From contig NC_088303.1 in assembly GCF_032854445.1 (NCBI RefSeq), positions 1,559,501-1,623,500 on the forward strand: DNA of 64,000 nt. Direction: 5' to 3'. Shown piece by piece: positions 12,768 through 25,865 of this stretch. A program made the position numbers and the translations under genes. Numbering within the stretch: position 1 is the stretch's first letter; each line of letters starts with the position of its first letter. The notes under the pieces are model-generated. The model was given only the letters and a program-made list of their open reading frames with translations, was not told the origin of the DNA and ran no database searches. The stretch comes from Liolophura sinensis (lineage: Eukaryota > Mollusca > Polyplacophora > Chitonida > Chitonidae).

Positions 12768-13012
12768 CATAGAGAGGTCAGAGGGAGGAAAAATGATGTC
12801 TGGTTGTCCCAGTGTCGGTATAATGTGACTGGGTAGGTGTCATGTCTGGTGTCTACGGCATGACACATGTACTTTAGTGGCGGCAGCACTTTGGTGGCAT
12901 GAACTTGCCCTGCCACAAGCAGACACAATATGTGCAAACACACCTTATGACTCCTCGTCGTCATAAGATTGGGAAATGGTTTAGTACGACGTTAAACCCC
13001 AAACACACATAC
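12768..13012 (+). repeat. Dispersed repeat, family 2 (+ orientation)
   Basis: It shares the ordered blocks CCCAGTGTCGGTATAATGTG, GGCATGACAC, CTTATGACTCCTCGTCGTCA and TACGACGTTAAACCCC with copies at 27655, 32640, 37450, 40615 and 45645. It looks like a short interspersed element inserted in intron 1. Confidence 0.6.
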
Positions 13013-14860
13013 AAATATGCATAAAAGAAACAGCAGCATGTAATGAAGCCACCGTGTTCAGCACTTAAAAGTGTATCTAACATTAGTTAACCGTTTTGCT
13101 TGAACAGATTTCATTGTATGGAAATTCCTGAGTTCTGCAGAGAGCTGCAGAGAAAAGACTCTATTTTTGTTGTACACCAATGGCCGATGTTCCGAATAGC
13201 TCGTTATATGTGTTAGTGCCTATTATATAAACCCGATTGGTTCCTTTTTCAGGTTTATATTTTAATTTCACCTGTATGCTTTTTCGAAGCTTCAGTGAGA
13301 AATGCTTGCGATGGCACTGTACAACACTGAATATCCATCGCTGTTTGCATGTACATGGGCTTCAATTCCGACAATAAGCTGGCGAACGTCGAACAGAGAT
13401 ATTCATCAGTTTTCAACTTTGCCATTCCGTGTCAGCCGTATTTAACCATAGCAGAAAATTCTGATATTACTTCGGCGGCATTAGAACATATTCAATACTG
13501 GCCGATGTGTCACTTCCTCGATGTAATCTCCGTGATACATGGCCAAATGAGGGGAAAATCAAATAAATCAAGCTGATGAAACTGGGTTCTGGTGACAGCC
13601 ATAAGGTAGATAATTCATACCTCCTGCCCTGGGCTGATTAATTGTTAGACTGGGCTGAACTGTGGGAATCAGCCAAAGCTAATTTCGTTCTATGACAGGA
13701 TTTACGTTTATAATGCCGGGAAGAAAACTGAATTCTGAATTGCTAGTTACCTCTCAAGTACGCGACCCAGAGACTTGCGTTCAAGCCTGACAAAGGCTCG
13801 TATTCCACAATGTTTTGTTAGCTTTCTAGTAACCACTCCACTTATCCATGTTTTAGCTTCAGTCGAATTCTAAGTCTTGATCTTATTATGTACTTTATAT
13901 ACGGTCTAAGAAATTCAAATTCCAAATTTTAACTCCTCCAAATAAATAGGCGGCTAAATCGAATTTCAAACTGGTTTTGTGGAAGGAGACAATTGGCTTA
14001 TGCCTTTGTGGGAATCCGTGAGTGTTCTACCCTAAAACTGATCGCTGCTATGCTTTATGACGTATGAAGGACATTGACAAAGCAGGGCTTGACCTGGTGG
14101 TCAGTACTACGACATTTAAAATTAGGGTAGCATAACGCCTCGGGGACATTTTCCGAACACTTTTCCGCCTATTTTGGAGGAAAAGTCATTTGCTTTGGAA
14201 AGGAAACGCGGCTAAATTTGTCATTCTGTATCTCTGGTGCAATTTACGACGCGTGCATTAGAATTTTACCATGGCAACGCCATTCTGGCAGAGCCAGTAA
14301 TCCATCACACGTCTCTCTCAAATAATAATTCTGATCCGGATATTGTAAGCTGCCTGAGGTCGACTCTGGCAAACAACTCTGTGGGGTGTCCGTTTTTGTA
14401 CTTTTCTCCCCAGGTCTGGCCTGGATCTAAATCACATTGAGTTTTGAGAAAGCACTTGAAACCTCCGGAACACCGAAGCCGCGCATCTAGATTAGTTCAG
14501 ATCTGTACAGGATTACATTTGTGATATTAACTTATTCCATTCAGCGTTCAGGAATAAACGTATGTGGTTCTGATGTTAGAACAAATTTTGATCGTTTTCT
14601 TCAGCGGCTAAAAATGGCCAGCTGAATGCCCTTTCTTTCTTTTACCCCTCACACAATGACGATCGAGCTGTATGAAAATACTAAGAAATATTTATTGATT
14701 ATGAGCACGTGAGAAATTGAGTACTTTGGGCGCAGTTGTTCCGATGAAATGTTGTGCATGGACTTCGTATATAGCGTTATTAGTACCTTGTGTGTTATCG
14801 ATTATCACAGAGTTGCAGTATGTGTTTATATTCACAATTGTTGTCACTGATGGATTTCAG

Positions 14861-14941
14861 TTAAACTACACTGGCGCAAGCATGAACCCGGCCAGATCAC
14901 TGGGACCAGCCCTTATTATGCATCTCTGGGAAGATCATTGG
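14861..14941 (+). CDS. Aquaporin exon 2 (81 nt): residues 200-226
   Basis: The acceptor TTTCAG|TTAAAC and donor TGG|GTGAGT flank a phase 0-0 exon of exactly 27 codons. It carries the second NPA box (residues 208-210) within NYTGASMNPARSLGPA, the filter arginine Arg211, and Ala205 at the place where AQP1 has its mercury-sensitive Cys189. With Phe73 and His196 the filter is F-H-A-R, as in AQP4. The vertebrate water-selective aquaporins have an 81-bp third exon covering the same segment, so the boundaries are very likely right. Confidence 0.93.
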
Positions 14942-17455
14942 GTGAGTAATAGACGCAAAGTGTTCTAAATGCAAGCTATATAGCTAATATTATAATTGCT
15001 TGGTTTATCTTTTTCACAGGGTAAGTATTATTTTCTCAATTTTCATTTTATTTTTTTTTCACTAATACGACGTCAACCAAGATTGTGAATGGAGAAAAAG
15101 GATTGCTACGTAACCAACGAAAACTGGAGTCAATCCTATGACTGAGGAGAGCAAAATGCTTTGTGCGCTGATAACAAGTTTCACACGTGCATGAAATCCT
15201 TGGTTGGTGCGGCTGTTGATTTTATGGATCATGGTAACATGGCACCAGTACTTAAATGTTAAAGACCAGAAAACAGTTATTGCGCCCAAAGTTAAGATCT
15301 TACAATAAAAAAAAATTGTACTTTGTGCATTAATCTCATATATACCAATAAACATAGTCTTTTGAAAATTTTTTTTCAAATCCTTTATATTAGAAATGAA
15401 GGCATACAGAAATAGTGGTATTTGAACAACGGAAAACTTCTCTGCGGTCAAATTATGTCTATTGCCGTAAAAGAACATTGGGTACTCTGGCTGTTTTGGT
15501 TGCAGTCATTCCTTGCCCAGAACCTTCCATTTGAATCTGGACAAATCACCCACACCAGATCCTTGCATGACCGCGACGTTCATAATAAGTAATTTATATT
15601 TGTAACTTGATGAAGTTATTAGGAATTTAATGTATTTTGACAAGAGGCTTTCGTTAGATTCTTCTCAGTGTGTGGTTATTTTAACAGAAGTTGTAGATTT
15701 TGTCCAAAATTTCCTCATTAACGCTATACAATGAATGTCTTCTGGTCATGGACGACGGCAAATGGAAGTTAACTTTGTAAATCAATAAATACTCATATTA
15801 ATGGAAGAGAGACAGAGTTCGTATTGATGCCTGTCGACCCGATCGTGGATATCGATGTGTGATGTCTTCCTTGGAGCCTAATCCCTAATATTAACTGAGG
15901 GAAATGAGGGGTTTCCATGCTGAGCTGCCTGAGTCCACCACAATAAGATGTCATTTACCGACGGCTTTCATCCTGGAATGTGCTACTGCACGAAGCACAT
16001 TCATCATACGTCTGATACTGTTATATGTTCCTCAGGTCTATCTATCCTCTTGTATTAACACGACTACTTCAACGCCCCAGTAATTATTTTAGTTTGCAAT
16101 CTTAGCAATTCATGGAAAATAGCGTTATATTAGATGTCCATATCGTTACACAGCATTCTTTGAACTTCCATTCGCCACCACCTTGGCATATGTTGGATGT
16201 TGTATAATTATGTGTTGCAGGAAAGGCGTTCGAGCTTAATTATGTCTTATTTGACTAATTCCGCAGCGTTGTCTTGCTCCAAGTGACATTATAATTGTTG
16301 GCTTCCAGCTACAAAGCCAGGCGTGTGATGCGTCTCTCCATTTGCCATAGAGTTCGCGCAGTGTATCTTCTCCGCTGTTTTACCGAGTGGCTAGTTCCTA
16401 GTTACCATGGTTTGAGCGTTGATCGGGGTTACTGTAGCCGTCCGGACAGCTTAATTCACCTTGTGGAAATCATCGACTTTAGTTATATTTTTTCTGTTTG
16501 AAACAACAATTCTTACACCTTTCAGTTGAACCTTTTTCCTTTCCCTTGTCTCTCTTCTGAAGCAGCTATTACTCCCCTCAGCTTAGTTACGTGTTCACTA
16601 TTAGGATCTTGAGAAGCTGCCTGGTGGAGCTCTACAAACACCGTTTCAGAATGACATTGCTCTAGTTCACGATCAGCTTCAATAAACTTTAGAACCGAAA
16701 GTAATCAGCCATATTTAGTTGATTGATATCCTCAGACCTTTTTGGACTTTCCCACATATTCTAAGCCTAGAAGGCATTTTTTGGTCCTTCATACAGAGCG
16801 CGGGAATGGTGTTTTTCGTAACAAGTTTTCCGTAAAAGTTAATTTACTGCTCGTTTCTTATCTTTTTATCAAAGGCACCGTAAACTTTGCAAATCGTAGA
16901 TAATTTTATTATGGCTCAGACTTTTAGGTGCTGAATTTGAGGTGGAGCTGACTTTTAGTATCTAGTTATTAGATATCAGATTGAATTAGGACTGACAAAT
17001 ACAGTGAAGATTACTCAGTGATGAGCAGTATCACTTAGGTTTTTCCTTGGCACATCATCCATCTGGCGCCTTTCCAATCTTGGTTATGGGCCCCAACACA
17101 GTATTGTTTGCTACCAACAAAGCCTAGTTCGCTCATCCTTGTTATTCTGCGTTAAAGTACTTTATGTTAGTAAAAGGATGTTGTGTATTGATTAGAAACG
17201 CATGAAATAAAAAATAAATCAACACCACAATACAACCTCACACCAGAAATAAAGCAACAAACACCAGTTATCTCCTTTAATTAGAAAGTTCAGTTTGTGG
17301 AAAGCAACATGATTCGCACAGTACACCACAGCAAACATTGTTACATTGTTTGCTGTGGTATTTTGCTCTAATCATTTTGTTTTCATTTTTCTTCGATGTA
17401 TATTTGTTTCTTTCTGTCTTTTTTGGCATCCTAATTCTCCTGTGCTATGTTTCAG
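14942..17455 (+). other. Aquaporin intron 2 (2.5 kb)
   Basis: It begins GTGAGT and ends TATGTTTCAG. It is AT-rich and contains a perfect 13-bp hairpin (17325-17359) close to the 3' splice site. A 138-codon minus-strand frame at 15062-15478 is not recognised and is probably chance. Confidence 0.85.
17325..17359. other. Perfect 13-bp inverted repeat upstream of aquaporin exon 3
   Basis: ACCACAGCAAACA and its exact reverse complement TGTTTGCTGTGGT are separated by nine bases. The hairpin ends about 96 bases before the exon 3 acceptor. Confidence 0.85.
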
Positions 17456-17662
17456 GTATTTTGGATCGGCCCTATTCTCGGCGGCATTATAGGAGGATTC
17501 ACGTATGAGTACACCCAGGATTCCTCCAATAGTATCCAGTATTTTCGGCGCTCCTTCCGGCGGAAACCAGCAGTGATAAAGCGATCGCGAAGCAACATCA
17601 GTGACAATTCCCTGTCGACTGAGTTAACTTTTACGACCCCTTCAGAGGATCTCCGTGTTTGA
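17456..17662 (+). CDS. Aquaporin exon 3: residues 227-294 and stop
   Basis: The exon follows the acceptor TTTCAG|GTA. It begins VFWIGPILGGIIGGFTYEY, which is the sixth membrane helix and the conserved family ending, then a cytoplasmic tail of about 49 residues rich in Arg and Ser. The tail has basic-serine clusters (FRRSFRRK, KRSRSNIS) that could be kinase sites, which is inference only. The stop is TGA at 17660-17662. Total length of 294 is within the usual 260-320 for classical aquaporins. No obvious AATAAA follows within 1 kb, so the 3' untranslated region may be long. Confidence 0.92.
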   Translation, partial: VFWIGPILGGIIGGFTYEYTQDSSNSIQYFRRSFRRKPAVIKRSRSNISDNSLSTELTFTTPSEDLRV

Positions 17663-20600
17663 TGGAAACAGTGGGTTGTGTCTTTAACTTGATTGTGCAT
17701 ACTAATTATACGGCCTCCGGCAGACAATCTTTCAGACGGATAGCAAGAGCTTAATCCCACGTAACCTTGGTTATTGTGGGCTAATGGTTTTGGGAAATTT
17801 CCGCCCGTGCGATCGATGTAGGTGGAAGAAAACCGTATAACTTGTCCGCTGTCCGCAGACAGACGGGTGTCAGAAGAATCAGAAGGAAACATTGCCTGGG
17901 CTTAAGACCTACTCATTTACCAATGTCGGTGGCACCTCAATTTACGTCGAGGCCAGTGTGCAATTATCGGTCATTGTTTCATATCACACGCAAATAAGAC
18001 ACGGCTAAAGTCGAGCTGCGAAGAGACTGCACGAAAGGGGATCCATCTGAGAACTGTCCCGTTTGAGCCTGGGCTTGGAACCAAATAACCGTCCTTCAAA
18101 TGGCAATTGGGTTTATTTGATCTTCGGGAGACGTGGGGAGATGTTTTTTTAATTTGTAAGATAGTAAAATTGCTCACAGCATGTGTATGCTATCAACTAT
18201 ACTAACCCGTGATGTTTTCGCTTTGGGGTATTAAGGATACCTTGTAAGCAAACTACTTTCACTGTTCGTGCTTTACGACAACCGTCAAGCTCTGTGCAAT
18301 GGAGGTCTTTGCTTTATTCATGTTGAATTTCCCTTTTCGGACGCCGTGTCATCGTTTATAAATAGCCGTTAGCCAATGTTAATTTCCATAACGTTTTAAC
18401 ACATTCCTGAAATAGACCTTCCGTTAATTATATAGCTTAACACGTTTACGTCGCCAGTGTTAATGAATCCTCAGAGCGCAGACAACAATCATCTCTGATC
18501 GATGTAGCCACTGCTTCTGAGTCTAATTGTCAGTGTCGCGGACTTTGGAGGACATCATCCAATGAGAAATGGCTATATGATGATCATACATATTATTGGT
18601 TGTGATTACATTAATATTTCATACAATTTATTGGGTAATGCGGGGCAATATACTTGCTGCGAATTATATTTCGTTAAAATTTCTGGTGTGCGTGAGTTTA
18701 TTTTTTCAGCTTGCAGAAACGATTTTCTAGAGACACCATAAAATTCCCCCAGCGACCGGAATAACACTTGTACTTAACCTTCCTACGTATATATAACAGG
18801 ATGCGATTCAGCCCGTTGCATTTCACTTGTTTAAAGGATTAAAAAAATATCAGCTCACTCTTCTGCCGGAAAATATCGGAATCTTTGGTATTATTACAGA
18901 TCTGAGTTTTATTTTATCTGATCGTTGTTTAATGCGATACTAAAAAAAAAACTTCAAGTATTCCATGGCGCCCTAAATGATGTGATATGAGGCCCATCCC
19001 CTTTTCAAGTCAACAGCGTTTTTACATTGCAACCTTGTGTACGATTTTGCAGCTGTAATACCAATGGAAACATGAAGGTTTGGCACCAGTGCACCCATCG
19101 GCGTTTTTACCCATCTCACACATCTATTCATATTTGGCTTTATAACTGAGAACTATTGCTGATTTTTTCTTGCTGATAATAATCACATCGCATATGGTAA
19201 TGCGGTGATAAGTTACAGTCATGCCAGGAATGTAATTCCCTGTCCCAAGAGAATTACTCAGAGTATGGTTTTGTTATACAAACCTTCAACTAATTATGTC
19301 AGTCTCAATGATTTATTAATAATTTACCGTCGTCAAGAGAAGCTATGCTTTTCATTCAAAATTGCAAGCTTCTTATTCGTTAATTTCATGGCCGCTTTGT
19401 TTACAAATAAGATTTAAAATCCACTGAAAACATAATTAACAAAGAATTAATAAAACGCATATGACAGTCTATAAATGAGTTTTTCAAGGTGTGAGACCAC
19501 CTTTGGGGCTTGGTATTTCTACAGCGTTTACTAACAAACTGATGTTTCTGGGCGAGGAAAGCTTTTTTATGCTGAATACTCTTGACAGGTGAACTTTTTT
19601 GTCACTAACCATATAACAGTATCGTGTGGAAGTCCAGCCCTTATTATGTCGTGCATTATGACCAGTACCACAATACTGACTCCTTGTTGCTTCACTCTAC
19701 AACTTTGACTTGTACCTAGAGACCTGTTCCCCAGAGAAGCGTCTATAAATATTATCAATCATATATTTAGGGAACATCTCAAAATTCTAGCATGTGCGCC
19801 CTGGACAGATCACTATCACTGTGTCATTGTCTGTCCCTTCTTGAAGATTGAGATATTAATGATACATATACTTTGTTTATATTAACACAGTCATGAAACT
19901 GTGTTCTGACTTTTAAAAGTCTCCCAGACATTCTTTTCCTGACAAAAAATAAAAAGATACAGCAAGCAGAGTAAAACGAGAGCGGTAACGAGAGTGTGAT
20001 CATTGACTAATGGTTGTACGTAACAGGAGAAATACGGCCTGTTGTCAATTTACCCCAGTTAGAGTTTCATTCTTACTGCACATGTAAATGTTTAAATATT
20101 AGCCGTCTAACACCACGGCTTAAGCAGAATTTGCTTGTGCTAGAAGATCGTTAGGAAGTGCAATGGAAATATGACTATAAGCATAGAATAAATCAGACAG
20201 CGATAAAAAACGGGATCTGTCCTCAGTGAAATAAACGAGTACACACTTAGCGCTAAAATTCATGGTGTAGGTAACTCAGGAAATCAAATAGTGTAAAATT
20301 CATTTCGTTTTTCAGCCGATGTATGTTTGGTTTATTCTTCGATGCTGGCATTCTGAGTTTACATTTTCTTTTATTTGGGGGCTTTTTCAAGCCTCCATGA
20401 ACGTGATTAAGTTGACCTGTAGGCTCGTTGTTGGGAACAAAAAGCCATTGGCCATAGAACGGTAATAGAGGCATTGATCAAGGTAGTAAGTCGACAGGCT
20501 TGGTCTTCACGCTGGTCTGATACCTGGAGGAAAAATCGACAACTCATCATGCCCTTACTAATCGTTAAAGCCGATTTGTCTACTTCCATTACACAGCTAT

Positions 20601-21092
20601 AGGTAACATCGACTCCTGGCTCGTTTCCCAGAAGATGAACCTAAACTTCCAAGCCTATTGTTCTTAGTTAAGCTCCACTAGAACACTTGATTACTGCGCT
20701 TATTTTCCGACAGCTGGAACTGCAGCTGGAAATATAGACATAAACATGACAATGATGGATCGGCATGTCTGAATGAAGCATATTTTAAAGAACATTTTTA
20801 ATTTCAAACATGTTTTAATTTCAACCCTAATGACAACAGTATTGCATTACTTCTGCATACTTTTTAGAGTGTGGGGTGTAAAATAACAAACCATAGAGAA
20901 TTTACCAAACACAGAAAAAGAAATAAAATTGTTTCGTGATTGAATTCATACTTTGCTATGCTCACAGTTGCATGTTTGAATTTTCAATATTTTATTTGCG
21001 ATAAGATGTGAATATTGAAACTCTTGCGTCCAGTTCATGCTGCTTTCCTTCATGGAAATCGGTTTTTTTTCTGGACGTAATAAAGAGCGTTT
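17663..21092. other. Aquaporin 3' flank and intergenic DNA
   Basis: The first part should be the aquaporin 3' untranslated region. The rest is AT-rich with no recognisable gene. An AATAAA occurs near 19450 and another near 20190, but I cannot tie either to the aquaporin transcript. Sequence around 19980-20110 resembles 21580-21710 and may mark an old edge of the tandem units that follow. Confidence 0.5.
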
Positions 21093-21118
21093 GTTAGAAG
21101 TTAGAAGTAACTTCTAAC
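21093..21118. other. Perfect 11-bp hairpin with 4-nt loop
   Basis: GTTAGAAGTTA, loop GAAG, TAACTTCTAAC. It sits in non-coding AT-rich DNA; function unknown. Confidence 0.85.
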
Positions 21119-22661
21119 ATCAGACTAAAATAGGTAAACTAACTGTAGTTTGAAGTTAAACGTTACACGTTTCATCTTGTGATTATTACTAAAGGTCTCT
21201 AATAACTCCTTTAAGTTTCAAGACTCCTTTGCACACGGTCGTTTCTCAGAGGATGTCTTATTGTCTTAAGGTCTTATATTTCACCAGTTTTCGATTTTCC
21301 CAACTACTGCTTCCTGTATTGGGTGTGTGGGCCGAACAGCTTTGCTCTTGCCAGCAAATTGCGGACTTCCGCCTTACCTTGACAGATCATGAATTGACGT
21401 GTCCATGATGACTCTTCCTAGAACTTATTACACTTTCAGTGTACCAAGCTCGCTCATCAAATATATTTTTTGGAAAACATACATCTCTAAATATAATACA
21501 ATTTTCGATATAAAAATGAGCGCTACAGCCGTTTTTCTTCCCTAATACAGATGTACAGCAAAGAGAGTAATACCAAAGCAACTAGCGCTAATGGTCACAT
21601 GTAACTGGTGAAATACGGCCTCTTGTCAGCTTACCTTAGTCAGGGTTTTATTCTAACTGTTCATGTAAATGTATTAAATAGTAGCAATCTACACACCTCC
21701 TGGCACCATGGCTTAAGTAGAATTAGGTAAAAAAAAAACGCAGTCATGTAAATAGGTAATGTTTTAGACCTCACTGGTTTAAAATTCTGTGTTTTCATCA
21801 CATTTAACATACAATCACATTTAAACAATGCAAAGGGACCAGGCCTCAGTGATACGTTGTCCCTGTAAGGCTTATGTAAGGGTTTTACATGTCACAGATT
21901 TACTCCTCACATGCAGTTACAGTACTTTTTACTCCTTAAACATGACCCAACTGTGATCCACATTTAACAAAATTGCATACAACCTCTGAGCATGAAAACC
22001 ATATTTCAACATAACAAAATATTTATCTCTGTCAGGATAATACCCCCTAATTTCTTAGACGCAGTCTGGCAATATATCCCTACCTATATAAAACTGAATT
22101 CAATAGCTATAGCTACAGACTATCCATTCCCAGCATGCTAGTATAAGGGTGGATGGTTACACCACAAACAACTACAAAGCACTTTTCATGGAGACCTCTT
22201 GACTTTTAAGTTATATATGAAAAGATTCAAATGCAAAGTTGCCAGACACAGCTTTCCTTGTGGATAAAAGGGGTTAATAATTCTGTGGACAAGAACACAA
22301 TTTTGTGCATTCCCTGAAAACGGTTGCGTATGTTTTCTGTGTTTCTTGGTAAAGTCACAAGTGCGGAATATAGCTGAGATAATACAGGAATACCATTTAG
22401 AGTCTCATAAATGTAGCTTAGAGTTTCTAGGAGAAAGTTTTAAACCATTCCACTCTGCGATCCATCTTTCAGGGTTCAGGCAGATTGGACATAATGTTCC
22501 TATCGCTATAACCGATTTATCATACACCACAAAATTTGGGGAAATATTTCAATGCACAAACCAGATCATGACTGTAAATCGATATCTATTCATGTAATAG
22601 ATAACCAGATAACTTGGGGCCTCGCCATCTTGTGGTCACGTGATTAACTTCGAGACCTTAC

Positions 22662-22868
22662 CGATGGGGCAGTGTGTAGGTTCCGCCACATAACGGCCAG
22701 TACATTAGTTACAGACAGATCAATACTAACTAAATGATTCTCCTTGTCAGAGTTTAACCACAGATTCCAGATCTCATCCAGGCAATCCGATACAAACGTC
22801 CTCGTGTAGAGCCCGTTGCTAAACAGCTGCTCAAGGGTGCCTAAAATCCAAATGGCTTTGGTCTTAGG
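22662..22868 (-). CDS. Candidate 207-nt exon, product unrecognised
   Basis: On the minus strand the acceptor TTTTCTGTTCAG and the donor GTAAGG bound exactly 69 codons in phase 0-0, open throughout. The peptide begins PKTKAIWILGTLEQLF and ends WRNLHTAPS; it is mostly polar with tryptophans and reads like a folded domain fragment. I do not recognise the family. The same block with the same splice signals recurs at 25866-26068, 30855-31057 and 35832-36034, where it is frameshifted. This suggests a tandemly duplicated gene on the minus strand in which this unit may be the working or least decayed copy. No complete gene could be assembled. Confidence 0.35.
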
Positions 22869-23383
22869 CTGAACAGAAAACATATGTATAACAAATATAA
22901 AGTAATTGTACACCTAAAGGCAGGTTTTAGGCAGTTGTAAATAAATCAGAGCCTATGCGTTGAAACCATACAATGTTCTTGATTTCAGGGGCAGTGCTTG
23001 CTGTAATATAACCCTGTTTAGTATTTGTTTTATATGCGGGGTTTTTATTAAGTGGATTATCAACCGGATTTTTCTTATTCTTGAAAAAAGTGAGTCTCAT
23101 GACTGGGTGAAAAAAAACCACTTCATCATATGGCTTTCAGCAATTTGTGCGTGAACGTCCGAAAATACAAACTTAATTCAACTTGGTTAACAAGGTACAG
23201 GTTTGTAGTTCTGCTTCAAGACTCGTCAACTCGCTTGATGATAACACTGAGACTGGTGTATCACCTGATGTTTTCTTAAAGCTGTACCTCCACGACCTGT
23301 ATCAGTCCACACAGCTTTGACCACTGGCTTCTCCATTACACAAGCCTCATTTACCGTTACTCTACCTTCCGGTCTAGCAAGCT

Positions 23384-23656
23384 CTACAGACTTGAACATG
23401 CTCCTTTATACTGTACTAACACTAGATACTGCGCATATACGTACAGGCGACTCGCTCTGCCACCCACCATACACAACGGAAACTTTACAACCGTGACATT
23501 TCCCTCCGACCACTTCTGACTGATCACATTGCCAACGCTCAGGCAACAGTTCACCATACTCTCATTAGCAAGGTTAGTCGTGCGTTCAAGTTTCCGTCTG
23601 ACTTTCTCTTTTGAAAGGTAATTTAGTTCAGTCAAGATATCATTGCTGGGAGCCAA
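23384..23656 (-). CDS. Candidate exon or relic, product unrecognised
   Basis: This 90-codon frame lies about 500 bp upstream, in minus-strand sense, of the 207-nt exon candidate. A plausible acceptor (TTTACTTCTCAG) lies about 35-40 nt upstream of its first Met at a place where the frame is still open. The peptide has two adjacent cysteines, an NES glycosylation-type site and VISQKWSEGNVTVV. Part of the block (KFPLC through LYVYAQYLVLVQ) recurs almost unchanged at 37081-37250 in unit 4, but is missing from units 2 and 3. No family recognised. Confidence 0.22.
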   Translation of the reverse strand: MAPSNDILTELNYLSKEKVRRKLERTTNLANESMVNCCLSVGNVISQKWSEGNVTVVKFPLCMVGGRASRLYVYAQYLVLVQYKGACSSL

Positions 23657-25865
23657 TGTACCTGAAGGGCAGCCCTGTTTGCTGAGAAGTAAATGATAGA
23701 TCCCACTAGCCTGGCTTTGTGACCATAGCGTAAAATCAGCTTACTTCCCTTGACTGAACAAGATGACTTCAGCGGCAGTTGGTTGGGACTCTAACAGACT
23801 GGAGATCTTGGAGAATGTGGAGAGATTTTATGTCTGTACCTCCTCTGAAGGTCTGTCCTCAGAACAAGCATGGATTTTATAATCTGAGCGCTTAGTTCCC
23901 AACGGCTCAGACCCAAATGTCTAATATAACGGGGACACATATAGCGGACCTATGCCACAGCTATTTGGTGTAAGGCAAATGATCTCCAACGACCATCTAA
24001 CTATTGATATGAACGTTGATCGCCGCTTGTCACCACTAATGCTGCGAGAACACTGGAGGTGAAGGAGACTCAGGGATTCCTGACCCGAAGCTGGTATTGA
24101 ATATGTCTACATGTATTCTTTTACGTCGTACTTACGTCTCCCGACCCCATTGGGACTAAATCATAATCTCATAAACTAAGTTCGGTCTTAACTTTAATAA
24201 TGAAGTAGTCTACCAGTGAATACCAAGATCACATCAGGATCAGTCATCACCTGATTTGTGTTTGCTGTAAATCTTACAGGACCTACCTCAATAAGTAACT
24301 TTATTCATGACTGCAGCAGGATAATAGAATAAGTTAACACTTTATACGTTTATCTATGAAGTTCACAACGTGCTATATAACAGCATTATCGGGTGAGAAC
24401 CGGCTGTTTGGACCGACAGAAGAATCTTGAATTCCACTGCACCACTATCACATGTCCTTGTAATGGTTCTCATACAGAATTGATGGTGGTCTGGAGAAAC
24501 CCACCCTTAGACATCAGCTCAAATCTAGACAAGTTTTCTCTCAGCTATCACTTTTACGGGTTGAACCTTAGTGCAGATGTCTACTGGAGAAAAGTCACAG
24601 CTGTCCGCGTAGAACATATAGGGGGCGCTTTAGCTTCGTGAGGCATACCTGCTTTATCATTTACTTCCGGAAATGCTTGATTACAATGTACTACTCTACT
24701 CTACTCAAACGTATTTCACGTATCTCACGTAAATCAAATGTATTTATTTATTGATAGATTTTCCTTAAGTTTTTAATGGTTGTTATTTATCGCCATATTC
24801 AAGTATTTTTCACTGAAACAATCGGTCGGGTTTATGGGTGAATGACCACATGACCGCGAGGGGTAAAGCTCCACCAATGCCTATAACATCAAGTATTGCA
24901 GTGAAAGTAAAGTAACTTATAACGAATTCCACCTGTTTATAACAATCAATTATCAGTATTATTTTGGCCAATTATATTTTCAAATTTCCAGCGTCCGAAC
25001 TACAGTCTCAACTGACTCCTTGCTGTATTTGGTGTGTGGGCAGAACAGATTTGCTTTTCCCAGAAAATTGCCAACTTCCGTCCTGCCAGGGACAGATCAT
25101 AATTTGATGTGCACAAAATGGCTGTTCCGAGAACACTTTCAGTGTGATCGTATCAAGCTCGCTCTTAAAATATATATAGGGGAAAGCATACTACATCTCT
25201 GAATTGAATACACGACAATTCACCATAAAAAAAGAACCGCAACTAGCGTTTTCTTTCTCTGTAAAGGTTTTATTTATCACAGTTTTGAAATCTAATGACC
25301 ACAGCCACAGTCTCATCTACCAAAGATATTGCTCTCATTCACAGAATAAGAATCATGCATACATTCATGATTGGGGGTCAGTTCTTTTAAGTCTCTTCCG
25401 AAACTAGTGTTTACAAAGGCTAGTATGTGAAGATGCCACAGACTATAGTTCCTTCCAGCACATCAGTAGAATACAGCTTGAGGATGTTTATAACACACAC
25501 AGCAAAAAATCTTCGTCTCATTTTAGGACTATATAAAGCAAAAGGATAAAGTATTTCCAGGTGAAGTTGCAACTTAAAAGTGTAATTCATGCCGCACAAG
25601 GGTATCACATCCCGCCTGTCTAGGTTAACGTCTCGTGGAGACTTAGAACTATCTCACTGTACGAGAAAACTTTTACGATTTCAGACAGACTGGAAAAAAA
25701 TTCCTGCCGCTGTAACTGATTTATCATACATCACAAAATTTGGAGAAATATTTCAATGCACAAACCAGATCATGACTATAAATCGATATCAATTTATGAA
25801 ATACATGTCCTGTTGAGTTGGGGCCTCGCCATCTCGCAGTCATGTGATTAACTTCGAGACCTCAC

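Larger units (their letters stand above)
8744..14860 (+). other. Aquaporin intron 1 (6.1 kb)
   Basis: It begins GTAGGT and ends TGGATTTCAG. It contains a 30-bp tandem array (10419-10672), an imperfect direct duplication near 10830-10910 around GCACTTAAGGCT, and a dispersed repeat (12768-13012). The small open frames in it are unrecognised and treated as noise. Confidence 0.85.
21306..25800. repeat. Diverged tandem unit (unit 1)
   Basis: It carries in order the same landmarks as the units to the right: GTGTGTGGGCMGAACAG (21325, 25036), TTGGGGCCTCGCCATCT (22612, 25818), GGTCTAGCAAGCTCTACAGA (about 23371) and the GGACMGACAGAAGAATCTT block (about 24410). It is clearly related to units 2-4 but much diverged and shorter. 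It holds the only open copy of the exon-like block at 22662-22868. Confidence 0.7.

Noticed and set aside
15062-15478. 138-codon minus-strand frame with hydrophobic stretches in aquaporin intron 2
   Set aside because: No family recognised, low-complexity AT-rich composition, and it lies inside the intron of a well-supported gene. Probably random.
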